Shown: one piece after another, positions 25,052 to 33,774 of the stretch | Layout of the letters: each line of letters opens with the position of its first letter | Numbering within the stretch: position 1 is the stretch's first letter | The notes under the pieces: model-generated | What the model was told of the DNA's origin: nothing | What the model saw: only the letters and a program-made list of their open reading frames with translations | Database searches by the model: none | Translations under genes and position numbers: made by a program | From: Draconibacterium orientale | GTDB lineage: Bacteria > Bacteroidota > Bacteroidia > Bacteroidales > JAADGE01 | Direction of reading: 5' to 3' | NCBI GenBank assembly: GCA_020721645.1 | Contig: DYMH01000004.1 | Location: 1 to 41,531 of the forward strand | DNA length: 41,531 nt

Positions 25052-26116
25052 TTAATCTCCATAAGAATAATCTTTAAATGCAAAAACCTTAATTCCTTCG
25101 GGATATTTTATGAAATATAAATTGACTTGATCGCCGTCGGAGTAAGAATATTCGTAGATTTTCAAATCATCGGGAACTTGAACAATTTCGTTCGAAAAAT
25201 CATTATTATTTGCGAGATTCAGGTCTTTTTCCAAAAGAGAAAAATCTTGGATATAAAAAAACGTACTGAACAAATATTTTTCAAATTCTTCTCGATCAGC
25301 TTCATAAACTCCCGAACCGACATTTCCCAGATTGGCGTGGGTGAAGGGAAAATGTGTCAATGAAAGAATATGTGCTTTGTCCTTTGCTTTCAAAGCGGTT
25401 TTAAATTCGGTCCAAAATGCGTTCATTTCGGATTCTGTAACATCTAAAATCGGGAAAACGGAATCGGTTTCAACCGGATTTTTATAAATTTTGGGGATTT
25501 CAGAACCGAAATATTTTGGAATGGAATCTACAACAATAAATTGGTTGTTTTGCAAAGAGCAGCGAACCGATAAATTATTAGCGAAATCTTTGAGAATAAT
25601 CTCGTTGTTGAGGATTTCCAATCCCACGGAATTTGATTTGTTGTCGATTTGGCGTATTTCGGCAGGAAAATAGGAGTCAGAAATATTTGTCCATTGGTTG
25701 TTTTCTTTTTTCAAAACCCGAATTTTGTACGAATATGAAATAATTGAAGAATCGGACGCGGTATTTGAATTATAATTTTCGTTTGATGATAGTAAAATAA
25801 TAGAAATTTCATTTTTGGAAGGTAATAATTTGATAATTTCAGTTGTAATTTTACTGAAATGAAGGTCTGAGTTTTTTAAATCGACATCATATTGTAAAAG
25901 GCTGTCGTTTGATGAGCATGTTTTAACAATTGATAATTCGGTTACATTATCTTTTTTTTTGATATTCGCTTCCTCCGAAATTGTCGGATATTCCTTCAAT
26001 GTCGAAGGTTTTAAGTCAGGAGGAATATCCGAGATGAGCTTTTCCAATTTTCCTGTTTTTGAACAAGATGTTACAATAAAAAACAATGATATAAGGACTC
26101 GGATATATTTTTTCAT
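25052..26116 (-). CDS. Lipoprotein of unknown function
   Basis: A 354-residue lipoprotein. The signal peptide ends at the lipobox FIVTSCSKTG (Cys18), so the mature protein is lipid-anchored. The rest is mixed, with no motif I recognise. Residues ~220-354 include an alternating helical and strand region (VTESEMNAFWTEFKTALKAKDKAHILSLTHFPF and the C-terminal ...LKIYEYSYSDG) that could be NTF2-like, but this is a weak impression. It follows the T9SS repeat-protein gene by 34 bp and ends in a strong terminator, so the two form an operon. Confidence 0.7.
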   Translation of the reverse strand: MKKYIRVLISLFFIVTSCSKTGKLEKLISDIPPDLKPSTLKEYPTISEEANIKKKDNVTELSIVKTCSSNDSLLQYDVDLKNSDLHFSKITTEIIKLLPSKNEISIILLSSNENYNSNTASDSSIISYSYKIRVLKKENNQWTNISDSYFPAEIRQIDNKSNSVGLEILNNEIILKDFANNLSVRCSLQNNQFIVVDSIPKYFGSEIPKIYKNPVETDSVFPILDVTESEMNAFWTEFKTALKAKDKAHILSLTHFPFTHANLGNVGSGVYEADREEFEKYLFSTFFYIQDFSLLEKDLNLANNNDFSNEIVQVPDDLKIYEYSYSDGDQVNLYFIKYPEGIKVFAFKDYSYGD

Positions 26117-26150
26117 AATCGATAATATTTCGTTTATAAAATAGTCTATT

Positions 26151-27371
26151 TTAGATTTTAACTATTTTTTGAGTGATTTTTAGACCCAATTCTGTTGTTA
26201 TTGTAACAATGTATATTCCTGCTGAAAAATCTTCAATATTTACCGAATTTCGGAGTGAGGTTCGTAAGATTTTTCCGGAATAATCTTTTATTTCAATGAA
26301 TTGAATATCTCCCGAAATTGTAAAAATATCTCTCACCGGGTTGTTGATTTTAAAATCATTCGCCGGTGTGTTTATAATATCATCAAGACATAATGAAAAT
26401 GAAGTTGTTGCATCAACAAGCCAATTTTCTGTACTGAATGCAATATCATCGACACAAATTTCAGCCAAATCCGGATTGCTTGTTGCATCAACATCTGTTA
26501 AAATAAGGTTATTTCCGCTTTTTAAATTCAAATATGAGAGGTTGTTATTTGAACACCAAAAACTTTCGAGTTGCGTATTATAATGTAAATCTAAACTCGA
26601 AATTTGATTGTAATCGCACCATAAATACGATAAATTCGTATTGTTGATTAAATTCAATTCCGTCAGCTCGTTTTCGAGGCAGTAAAGTAGTGTCAAATTC
26701 GTATTATTGCTCAAATCGAGCTGTGCAATTGTATTTGTATAGCAACTTAATTCCGATAAATTCAGATTGTTTGAAACATCTATAACCGAAAATTGGTTCT
26801 CATCAATTCTTAAAATTTCGAGCCGGGTATTGTTACTTACATCGATTGTTGATAACAGATTTTTTCCGCAATCGAGCGTCTGCAAAACAGTATATGAATC
26901 TACATTCAAATTTGTTAATAGATTATTATAACACGTTATTTCGAAAATCGATGATGAAACAGTAAGTTGGGCTATTGAATTATTCATACAATTAAGTATT
27001 TCCAATTCTTGATTTGCTGTTAAATCGAGATTTGTTATTTCGTTATTTCTACACTTTAACTGTTTTAAATGCAAGTTTAGACTTAAATCAATGTTTGTCA
27101 GTGAGTTGTATCGGCAATCTAAAATTTCTAAATTTACGAATGCTTCAATTCCGGTTAAATCCGAAATATTCGGAGTAATATCCATGAGCGAAATATCCAT
27201 ACTTATAATTCCCTGTGCATCTGAATTTAATATATCGCCTGTTTCGCCATTCGAATCAATTCCTAAGGCGATTAATTTGGCTTCGAAAACTGCATCGGGG
27301 ATTGGTGTCGTTTGTGCGAATATCGAACTTGAAAATGCAATAAAACATAGAAAAATGGAAAGTTTTTTCAT
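26151..27371 (-). CDS. T9SS surface protein with Leu/Cys tandem repeats
   Basis: A 406-residue secreted protein. After the signal peptide (SIFLCFIAFSSSIFAQ) and an N-terminal cap (PIPDAVFEAKLIALGID), residues ~75-300 hold about ten units of ~21 residues with pattern LxxLxCxxNxLTxLDLSNNTN, a leucine-rich-repeat-like solenoid with a recurrent Cys or hydrophobic residue (examples: LELLNC..., LTLLYCLENEL, LSYLWCDYNQI). The C-terminus (NPVRDIFTISGD..., IYIVTITTELG, TQKIVKI) is a T9SS type A sorting domain, so the protein is exported to the surface. The repeat surface is likely for binding; no partner can be named. It precedes the lipoprotein gene by 34 bp. Confidence 0.87.
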   Translation of the reverse strand: MKKLSIFLCFIAFSSSIFAQTTPIPDAVFEAKLIALGIDSNGETGDILNSDAQGIISMDISLMDITPNISDLTGIEAFVNLEILDCRYNSLTNIDLSLNLHLKQLKCRNNEITNLDLTANQELEILNCMNNSIAQLTVSSSIFEITCYNNLLTNLNVDSYTVLQTLDCGKNLLSTIDVSNNTRLEILRIDENQFSVIDVSNNLNLSELSCYTNTIAQLDLSNNTNLTLLYCLENELTELNLINNTNLSYLWCDYNQISSLDLHYNTQLESFWCSNNNLSYLNLKSGNNLILTDVDATSNPDLAEICVDDIAFSTENWLVDATTSFSLCLDDIINTPANDFKINNPVRDIFTISGDIQFIEIKDYSGKILRTSLRNSVNIEDFSAGIYIVTITTELGLKITQKIVKI

Positions 27372-27394
27372 AATATGAGGTATTAATTTTTATA

Positions 27395-27402
27395 CAAAAA
27401 TA
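27395..27402 (-). promoter_or_regulatory. Candidate -7 box of the Leu/Cys-repeat gene
   Basis: Minus-strand TATTTTTG (27395-27402) matches TAnnTTTG, 24 bp before the start codon at 27371. A T-rich stretch upstream could replace a clear -33 TTTG, which is not present. Confidence 0.45.
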
Positions 27403-27476
27403 TTAAAAGATTACGGTATAAAAAAACTCAGCGAATTGTATTTGAATTAATGGTTTGAAAAAGTTTTTTGTAAAAA

Positions 27477-27839
27477 AGCAGTCGGTCTGTAAGCCGGATT
27501 CTGTATTCGGAACGGGTCCGAATTTCTGTCATTTATCTGCGTTTCCGTTCGCACGGACACTTTAGCTTCCTACCCTCCGACATCGAACGAGCCGCTCTCA
27601 AACGTCGGTTTACATGGAATTGCAACGCACGGGACAAACGGCTGCCGAAGTTGCCTCCGACACCGGTGAGCTCTTACCTCACCTTCTCACCCTTACCGCA
27701 GGCGAACCCGAGGCGGTTATTTTCTTCTTTGTTTCCATATCCTTGCGGACATCTTCGCGTTAAGAAGCGTGTGCTCTGTGTTGTCCGGACTTTCCTCAAT
27801 CGTATGGTTTCAACGACTGCGACAGAACGACCGACTGCT
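27477..27839 (-). ncRNA. rnpB: RNase P RNA (bacterial type A)
   Basis: The catalytic RNA of RNase P, which trims the 5' leader of tRNA precursors. On the minus strand the RNA opens with AGCAGTCGG and soon shows the universal GAGGAAAGTCCGG core, followed by ACACAGAGCA. Near the 3' end it has CAGAATCCGGCTTACAGACC. The first and last nine bases (AGCAGTCGG and CCGACTGCT) pair as helix P1. About 363 nt is normal. A T-rich stretch follows the 3' end, and a TAnnTTTG box lies directly before the 5' end. It is divergent from birA. Confidence 0.95.
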
Positions 27840-27843
27840 GTGG

Positions 27844-27851
27844 CAAAGGTA
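27844..27851 (-). promoter_or_regulatory. -7 box of the RNase P RNA gene
   Basis: Minus-strand TACCTTTG matches TAnnTTTG and ends five bases before the RNA 5' end, as expected for a promoter setting the transcript start. A clear -33 TTTG is not visible. Confidence 0.6.
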
Positions 27852-27933
27852 CTGCGAATATTTGGAAAGTTTTCATCAATATCGCATATTTGTAAAAATT
27901 TTAAACACATATCCGAATTTTCACATTTTCAAA

Positions 27934-28674
27934 ATGGATATAAAACATCAAATAATCAGATTAACGGCAGTAGATTCAACCAACGATTATGCAAAAAATC
28001 TTGTTCTGCCAAAATCCGATACCTTTATTAATGTCATTGTTGCCGATGAACAAAGTGAAGGTCGCGGACAACGCGGCAATTCGTGGCACAGCGAAAAAGG
28101 GAAAAACTTGCTGATGAGTTTTTGTTTCGTACCTTCGTTTTTAAGTATCGACAACCGATTTTATTTATCCAAAATTATGAGCGTGTCTGTTTTGGAGGTT
28201 CTGAAAACCTACAATTTGGAATTTAAAATAAAATGGCCCAACGATTTAGTGTTTGGTCGGCAAAAAATTGGCGGCATATTAATCGAAAATACAATATCCG
28301 GTGCAGCAATCGGGCAATCTGTTATCGGTTTGGGTTTAAATATCAATCAATCCGTATTCCCGAAATACCTACACGATGCTGTTTCATTAATAAATAGTAT
28401 CGGGAGGGAATCGAATTTAGATGAAATTATCGAACAAATTGTCGAAAGTTTTAAAAAATACTACGAGCTTCTAAAAACCAATCATTTACTCGAAATCGAC
28501 CGAATGTATTTTTCAAATTTGTATCGTTTAAATGTCTGGGCAAATTACAGCGATTATCAGGGTGATTTTCGAGGAAAAATACGCGGTTTAAATCCCGATG
28601 GGCAGCTGCTTGTACTACTCGAATCGGGTGAAATAAAAAAATACGACCTCAAAGAAATCGTATTTTTAGAGTGA
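27934..28674 (+). CDS. birA: Biotin-protein ligase
   Basis: Attaches biotin to acetyl-CoA carboxylase-type carriers through biotinyl-AMP. The 246-residue protein has STNDYAKN (15-22), the biotin/ATP loop GRGQRGNSW (43-51), KWPNDLV (100-106), KIGGILIE (111-118) and GLGLNINQ, then an SH3-like C-terminal domain. I chose the start MDIKHQIIRLTAVDSTNDY at 27934; longer open frame to 27769 overlaps the RNase P gene and adds nothing family-like. It lacks the HTH domain, so it is a group I enzyme without repressor function. It converges with the divIC-like gene (15 bp apart). Confidence 0.93.
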   Translation: MDIKHQIIRLTAVDSTNDYAKNLVLPKSDTFINVIVADEQSEGRGQRGNSWHSEKGKNLLMSFCFVPSFLSIDNRFYLSKIMSVSVLEVLKTYNLEFKIKWPNDLVFGRQKIGGILIENTISGAAIGQSVIGLGLNINQSVFPKYLHDAVSLINSIGRESNLDEIIEQIVESFKKYYELLKTNHLLEIDRMYFSNLYRLNVWANYSDYQGDFRGKIRGLNPDGQLLVLLESGEIKKYDLKEIVFLE

Positions 28675-28689
28675 AAAAATTACAGATAT

Positions 28690-29037
28690 TTATTTTTTTT
28701 CTTCTTCTTCTTCTTCAATAACAAATATCTCTTCATTGGCTTTTTTCATGAAATATTGTTCGCGGGCAAATTTTTCAAGATTTTCGTTATTGGTTTTCAA
28801 TTCATGATAGCGTTTTGTATCGGTCTCGATTTTCTGTTTATAATACTCTTTTTGAGCTTCCATTTTTTCTAATTCGCGATACGGACCGATACGTGCCAAC
28901 CAACTTCGAGAATCAACAATTGTGATAATCAAAACAAACAATATCGTAACGGCTATGTATTTGAAATACTTTATCTTGGCGACTTTCTCGACAAGAATTT
29001 TAGTTTTCGGAACAATTTCTTCAAAAGCTCTTAACAT
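28690..29037 (-). CDS. DivIC/FtsB-type septum formation protein
   Basis: A 115-residue single-pass membrane protein of the FtsB/DivIC family, which joins the divisome core and helps activate septal peptidoglycan synthesis. A short cytoplasmic part (MLRAFEEIVPKTKILVEKVAKIKYFKY) leads to one membrane segment (IAVTILFVLIITIV), then an extracytoplasmic coiled coil (LEKMEAQKEYYKQKIETD, RYHELKTNNENLEKFARE) with QYFMKKANEEIFVIE, the FtsB/DivIC C-terminal signature. The last residues are acidic (EEEEEEKK). Start chosen at 29037; the open frame extends to 29109 without family features. Confidence 0.85.
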   Translation of the reverse strand: MLRAFEEIVPKTKILVEKVAKIKYFKYIAVTILFVLIITIVDSRSWLARIGPYRELEKMEAQKEYYKQKIETDTKRYHELKTNNENLEKFAREQYFMKKANEEIFVIEEEEEEKK

Positions 29038-29165
29038 TGTATCGTATTTTTTACAAAAATAAATGTTTTTTCTGATAATGAAATTATTTGGAAAAAAAAC
29101 AAGACACAAAATACATGACTTTTTTGATGTAAAAATCTCAAATCGTGTGTCTATATTTGACCAAA

Positions 29166-29984
29166 TTAATTATTCCCCAAAATGAGTGGCATTCCGTCTT
29201 TTCCGCCTACCACAACAACTTTTGTATTCGGCGATTTTGAAAGTTCCAAAGTGGCTTCTATTCCTCTCATTTTCAATAATTCAGGCGTAAGCGAGCTGTT
29301 AATAATTTTGTTTGCGGTGGCTTCTCCTTCTGCGGCAATTTTCTTTCGCATGGCTTCACTTTTTTCTTTGTCTAAGCGATATTGATATGCCAATGCTTCT
29401 TGTTGTTGTTGCAATTTGTCTTCAATCGCTTGTTTTATTTGAGGCGGCAAAACAATGGAACGAATAAGCAAAGCTGTCATGTGGATATTGTTTTGCGGAA
29501 GTTTCAAGATAGCTTCCGTTTCGTCGATAATCGCTTGTTCTACTTCCTTGCGCTTGGTCGAATAAATTTCTTCGGCGGTGAAGCGTCCCATTACTTGTCG
29601 AACACTCGAACGCACTTCGGGTACAACCAATTTTTCGATGTATTGAGGACCGAATTTTTCGTGCAATTCGCCGATTTTATCATAAACAGGATAAAAACGA
29701 ACCGAAATATCGACATGAATCGAAAGCCCTTCTTTGTCCAAAACGTCCATGGTTTCATCGGCTTTTTGTTCTTTTACATCGTAAATATACATCACATTCC
29801 AAGGCGCAACAACCTGAAAACCTGCGTTGTAAATGTTTTCTTTATCCAGCCCCGATGAGAATCGACGAAAAATGATTCCGCGTTCGCCCGGTTGTATCGT
29901 TTCAAAACTTAATCCGCTGATAATGAGTATGCCAAGTAGTACTGAGGCTATAATTACAACGGTCTTTTTTAAATTAGGATTCAT
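29166..29984 (-). CDS. Prohibitin-like SPFH/band 7 membrane protein
   Basis: A 272-residue SPFH-domain protein. It has a short N-terminal membrane anchor (VVIIASVLLGILIISGLS), followed by the family pattern GERGIIFRRFSSGLDKENIYNAGFQVVAPW, the VLDKEGLSIHVDISVRFYPVYDK strand and a helical region (PEVRSSVRQVMGRFTAEEIYSTKRKEVEQAI). The C-terminal coiled coil (LQQQQEALAYQYRLDKEKSEAMRKKIAAEGEA) matches prohibitins, which form ring-shaped membrane scaffolds and often modulate FtsH-type proteolysis. Neighbours give no extra clue. Confidence 0.9.
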   Translation of the reverse strand: MNPNLKKTVVIIASVLLGILIISGLSFETIQPGERGIIFRRFSSGLDKENIYNAGFQVVAPWNVMYIYDVKEQKADETMDVLDKEGLSIHVDISVRFYPVYDKIGELHEKFGPQYIEKLVVPEVRSSVRQVMGRFTAEEIYSTKRKEVEQAIIDETEAILKLPQNNIHMTALLIRSIVLPPQIKQAIEDKLQQQQEALAYQYRLDKEKSEAMRKKIAAEGEATANKIINSSLTPELLKMRGIEATLELSKSPNTKVVVVGGKDGMPLILGNN

Positions 29985-30428
29985 AATGTTAAATTTTATT
30001 TTTATAATTTTTTCAAAATTACAACTTTTTTCGGAATTTGTTACACATATACTTTGATTGGTTGATTTTTTGATGTGCTGATATGCTGATTGCTTTTAAT
30101 ATCAAATAGATAAACAATTTGTAAAACGCAATTTATGACCGTGCTTAGTATAATTAGATTTTTGAAAATATATCGGTTCTATATGAAACAGACATATCGA
30201 GTTCCAATCTATTTATTTATTTATTTCTTGTCCGTACAGTCCCCTAAAAAATTTATATTGATAAGATAATGTTTTTGGATGAAGCTAATATGTTAATTCA
30301 ATGTATGTTACAAACTCCCCCATAAAAAAAAGAGGAATTGCCTCCAAGCATTCAAAAACATATATTTTTTCGGAGGTATTTACGGATATGCATTATTTAT
30401 TTAAAATCTGATTGCAAAAATATATATA
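29985..30428. other. 444-bp non-coding gap with a dispersed repeat
   Basis: It contains copy 2 of the 48-bp repeat (30053-30100) and a weak possible hairpin (gcctcc near 30341 with ggaggt near 30375), no T tract visible. Otherwise AT-rich, with a ctatttatttatttattt run near 30207. I see no gene. Confidence 0.5.
30053..30100 (+). repeat. 48-bp dispersed repeat, copy 2
   Basis: Matches the reverse complement of 9875-9922 with two mismatches; core gatatgctgattgctttt. A much weaker resemblance occurs near 41157-41190 (tttgatgtg, aatgtg). Confidence 0.85.
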
Positions 30429-31379
30429 TTATTGATAAATAATTAGATACCCCATGTATGTAATGTAAATAAAAATAAAAATAATACCATATGTTCTCGT
30501 AATTTTTCTTTTAGAAAATAAAGTCGTGCTTAAAAACAACAGTAAACTTGCTAATAAAGCAACCGAGATGTCGATATTTGCAGTCAAATTGAGGGGCAAT
30601 GGTCTTATTGTTGCAGTAATTCCTAAAATTAGAAAAACATTCAGTATATTGGAGCCAATAACATTTCCAATAGCAATATCAGAGTTCTTTTTGTATGCTG
30701 CAACTACAGACGTTGCTAATTCAGGTAACGAAGTGCCGATAGCAACAATTGTTAAACCAATTATTGCATCGCTCAAACCAAAAATATGTGCAATTTTTAC
30801 AGCTCCTTCTACAAAATAATTGCCTCCAAAATACAATCCTGCGATTCCTAATAAAATAAAAAGTATCGATTTCCATAAAGATTGTTTTTCAATGTGCTCT
30901 TTCGGAATATCTTCATTTGTAACAATTTGGAATGTGTAATACATAAATATCAGAAAGAAGCATAAAAATACAATTCCATCGATTCGTGAAAGAACGTTGA
31001 GTGTACTTTTATCCAAAAAAATGTCGTTTCCGGATATTCCAATCAGTGCAATTGCTAAAATACCGAGGGGAATTTCGATATATTGTGTGTTTTTTTTAAC
31101 AACAATCGGATATACTATTGCCGACACTCCAAGTATCAGTAAAATATTTGCAATGTTACTTCCCAATACATTTCCAACGGCAATATCCGTATTTCCTTTG
31201 AGTGCCGAAATAATGCTTATGGATAATTCCGGCGTTGATGTCCCGATTGAAACAATTGTTAATCCGATAACCAAATCCGGAATATGAAAGCGTTTTGCAA
31301 TGGATGATGCTCCATCGACAAGGGCTGTTGCACCTAATAATATAACGATTAATCCACCGATTAAAAATACGACACTCAT
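30429..31379 (-). CDS. Na+/Ca2+ exchanger-family (CaCA) transporter
   Basis: A 316-residue inner membrane antiporter of the CaCA superfamily (YrbG-like). Two inverted alpha-repeats are clear: GTSTPELSISIISALKGN with GSNIANILLILG (about 47-85), and GTSLPELATSVVAAYKKN with GSNILNVFLILG (about 216-254). The GTSxPE motif supplies the cation-binding Glu. About ten membrane segments are predicted by eye. Family is firm; whether Ca2+, Na+ or K+ is the main ion is not. Confidence 0.92.
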   Translation of the reverse strand: MSVVFLIGGLIVILLGATALVDGASSIAKRFHIPDLVIGLTIVSIGTSTPELSISIISALKGNTDIAVGNVLGSNIANILLILGVSAIVYPIVVKKNTQYIEIPLGILAIALIGISGNDIFLDKSTLNVLSRIDGIVFLCFFLIFMYYTFQIVTNEDIPKEHIEKQSLWKSILFILLGIAGLYFGGNYFVEGAVKIAHIFGLSDAIIGLTIVAIGTSLPELATSVVAAYKKNSDIAIGNVIGSNILNVFLILGITATIRPLPLNLTANIDISVALLASLLLFLSTTLFSKRKITRTYGIIFIFIYITYMGYLIIYQ

Positions 31380-31660
31380 TGTTTAAAATTTGTTACAACC
31401 TAAAATTCATTGATCTTCATAAGCACTTCGTTTATAAAATTTTATATGATATTTTGCCAAAAAACGAACGAACAAAACCGCTTTGAAAAGAAGGTATATG
31501 AACTCTTAGAAATTGATATTAAAATAATAAATAGATTATATTTTTGTGCGATTTCCCATTTACCAACGATGCACTTTATAAAATGTTTATTAATGGATAT
31601 TTGACCAAATATTCAAATCAACAAACATTGCACAATCAACACAACAACACCTTAAAATTT

Positions 31661-32371
31661 CTACAAAATATTGTCATAAACAGCTTGAACATCGTCGTCT
31701 TCCTCTAATTTATCAATTAATTTTTCGATGTCAATCATTTGTTCTTCGGTAAATTCTATCGGATTGGTCGGTATTCGTTGCAAATTAGCCTTTTTAACCG
31801 ATATTTTCATGTCTTCCAAAGCCTTCGCCATATTCCCGAAATTTGTATAATCGGCATAAACAAATACGCTGTCTTCAAATACTTCCAATTCGTCCAGTCC
31901 CGCATCAATCAATTCCAATTCCAAATCTTCGGGATTTATGGCATCGGTTTTCTCGAATTGGAATACAGCCTTTCGTTTAAACATAAATTCCAATGAACCG
32001 GAAGGTGAGACCGAGCCGCCGTTTTTATTGAAAATAACTTTGATATTCGCAACCGTTCGCGTGTTGTTATCTGTCGCGCATTCAACATAAATCAACGAAC
32101 CATGAGGCCCTTTTCCTTCGTAATTGATTTCCGAATAGGCGTCGGCATCTTTGCCCAAAGCACGTTTAATTGCTGCATCGATATTGTCTTTTGGCATATT
32201 CTGTGCTTTTGCATTTTGTATCGCCGTTCGCAATTTCGGGTTCATTTCGGGGTCAGGTCCGCCTTCTTTGGCGGCTATTGTAATGTTTTTCCCGAGTTTT
32301 GGAAATATTTTCGACATCTTATCCCAGCGGGCTTCTTTCGATGCTTTCCTGTATTCGTATGCACGTCCCAT
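31661..32371 (-). CDS. yebC: YebC/TACO1-family protein
   Basis: A 236-residue YebC/PmpR-family protein. It opens with [21 protein letters not shown] and has [27 protein letters not shown] (about 46-72), then [15 protein letters not shown] and [20 protein letters not shown], all characteristic. Members were described as transcriptional regulators, and recent work links them to translation of proline-rich stretches by the ribosome. No neighbour suggests which role applies. Confidence 0.93.
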   Translation of the reverse strand: MGRAYEYRKASKEARWDKMSKIFPKLGKNITIAAKEGGPDPEMNPKLRTAIQNAKAQNMPKDNIDAAIKRALGKDADAYSEINYEGKGPHGSLIYVECATDNNTRTVANIKVIFNKNGGSVSPSGSLEFMFKRKAVFQFEKTDAINPEDLELELIDAGLDELEVFEDSVFVYADYTNFGNMAKALEDMKISVKKANLQRIPTNPIEFTEEQMIDIEKLIDKLEEDDDVQAVYDNIL

Positions 32372-32426
32372 AATTTTATTTTTTTGATTTTATGTGCAAA
32401 ATTATATTTTTTTTCGTAAAGATATT

Positions 32427-33773
32427 TTAGTTTTGATTTTTATTATTTTCGATTGGGGATATTTTCAAAATTAGCTTGGTTTCCGGTGTTATTTTAAATC
32501 GATTATCTATTCGCCTGTTTGTTACCCAAATAATATCCATTTCGGTTGAGACGATAAGAATTTCTTCTTTTTCAAAAAGATTCATTTTTAAATCGATAAA
32601 AAAATCGCTCAACAGCTTTTTCCTGTTCATTCCCAAGGGATAAAAATAATCGCCTTCTTCGTAATTTCTGATAACAATTGGAAATCGAATTTTATCGGCA
32701 TCTAACAAAGCGATTTCTGTATCCGGGCTTATTTGGAAATTCATCGGTTTGTCGAAAATTTCAAAATGTAAATTGCAAGAAGTATCAACTTTATTATCAA
32801 TAGATTGAATCAGTAATTTTGTAATCTGTTTCGGAACTGTTTTTCTGACAATGATTTCCGTTCTGTCCTTAATAGCTTCGTGTGTTGATGATGTAAAAAG
32901 TTTGCCCGAATTTGTTTCCAAATTATCAAAAATATCATCGCAAATACTTGAATTAAAGTTAAACGTGCGTAAAAATTCAAACAAATAGGAGTGAGGTGCC
33001 TGTGTTTTTTTGAGTTCGTTGATATTGATTTTTGTAAACAATTTGTCATGTGAAACGCATTTTTTTTCGGCTATTGCAACAGCTTCAAAATATATTTTTT
33101 CCAATTCCGAAAACCGCAGCAAATTTGCTCTCATTGTTTGTTTGAAATTCGGATTTATTTCCTCGAAAAGAGGAACAATTTTATGACGAATTTTATTGCG
33201 AACGTATTTTGTTTCAAAATTGGTTTTATCGGTTCGATAGTGTAAATTGTTTTGTGAGCAATAATTTTCAATATCATCGCGATGTGCAAATAACAATGGG
33301 CGAACAATTTTGTTATTTACATTCTTAATACCCGAAATCCCTCTGATACCGGTTCCTTTAATGAGATTTATCAAAAACGTTTCGGCATTGTCATCGGCAT
33401 GATGAGCTGTGGCAATGAAATGATAGCGATTTTCGTTTCTGATTTTTTCAAACCACTCATAACGCAATATTCTTGCGGCTTCTTCTATCGAATACTTTCC
33501 CGAACGTGCAAATTCTGCCGTGTCGAAACTTGTTCCCCAAAATTTAATATTGTATTTCGCAGCAGTTTCCATCACAAATATTTCATCGGCATCAGATTCT
33601 TCTCCGCGTAAATTGAAATTACAATGTGCAATTGAACATCGAAAATTTCCCCGAATCAATAAATCCAGCAAAGCAATTGAATCGGCTCCGCCGCTGACGG
33701 CTGTTAAAATTTCCGTTTCTTGTGAAAATAATCGATTGTCTTCAATATATTTAATGAATTTGTCGAACAGCAT
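32427..33773 (-). CDS. tilS: tRNA(Ile)-lysidine synthase
   Basis: Adds lysine to C34 of the AUA-reading tRNA-Ile so it is charged with Ile and reads AUA. The 448-residue protein carries the PP-loop SGGADS (27-32), SIAHCNFNLRGEESDADE, IATAHHADDNAETFLINLIKGTGIRGISGI, VRNKIRHKIVPLFEEINP and a C-terminal domain. I chose ATG at 33773: it is one base after the TamB stop (TGATATG), so the genes are translationally coupled. A longer frame to 33920 overlaps tamB and has no family match. Confidence 0.93.
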   Translation of the reverse strand: MLFDKFIKYIEDNRLFSQETEILTAVSGGADSIALLDLLIRGNFRCSIAHCNFNLRGEESDADEIFVMETAAKYNIKFWGTSFDTAEFARSGKYSIEEAARILRYEWFEKIRNENRYHFIATAHHADDNAETFLINLIKGTGIRGISGIKNVNNKIVRPLLFAHRDDIENYCSQNNLHYRTDKTNFETKYVRNKIRHKIVPLFEEINPNFKQTMRANLLRFSELEKIYFEAVAIAEKKCVSHDKLFTKININELKKTQAPHSYLFEFLRTFNFNSSICDDIFDNLETNSGKLFTSSTHEAIKDRTEIIVRKTVPKQITKLLIQSIDNKVDTSCNLHFEIFDKPMNFQISPDTEIALLDADKIRFPIVIRNYEEGDYFYPLGMNRKKLLSDFFIDLKMNLFEKEEILIVSTEMDIIWVTNRRIDNRFKITPETKLILKISPIENNKNQN

Positions 33774-33774
33774 A

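Noticed and set aside
27769-27933. N-terminal extension of birA
   Set aside because: It overlaps the RNase P RNA and promoter on the other strand and lacks the HTH of bifunctional BirA.
31410-31604. 64-residue plus-strand frame
   Set aside because: Short, with no signal peptide, motif or operon context; probably chance.
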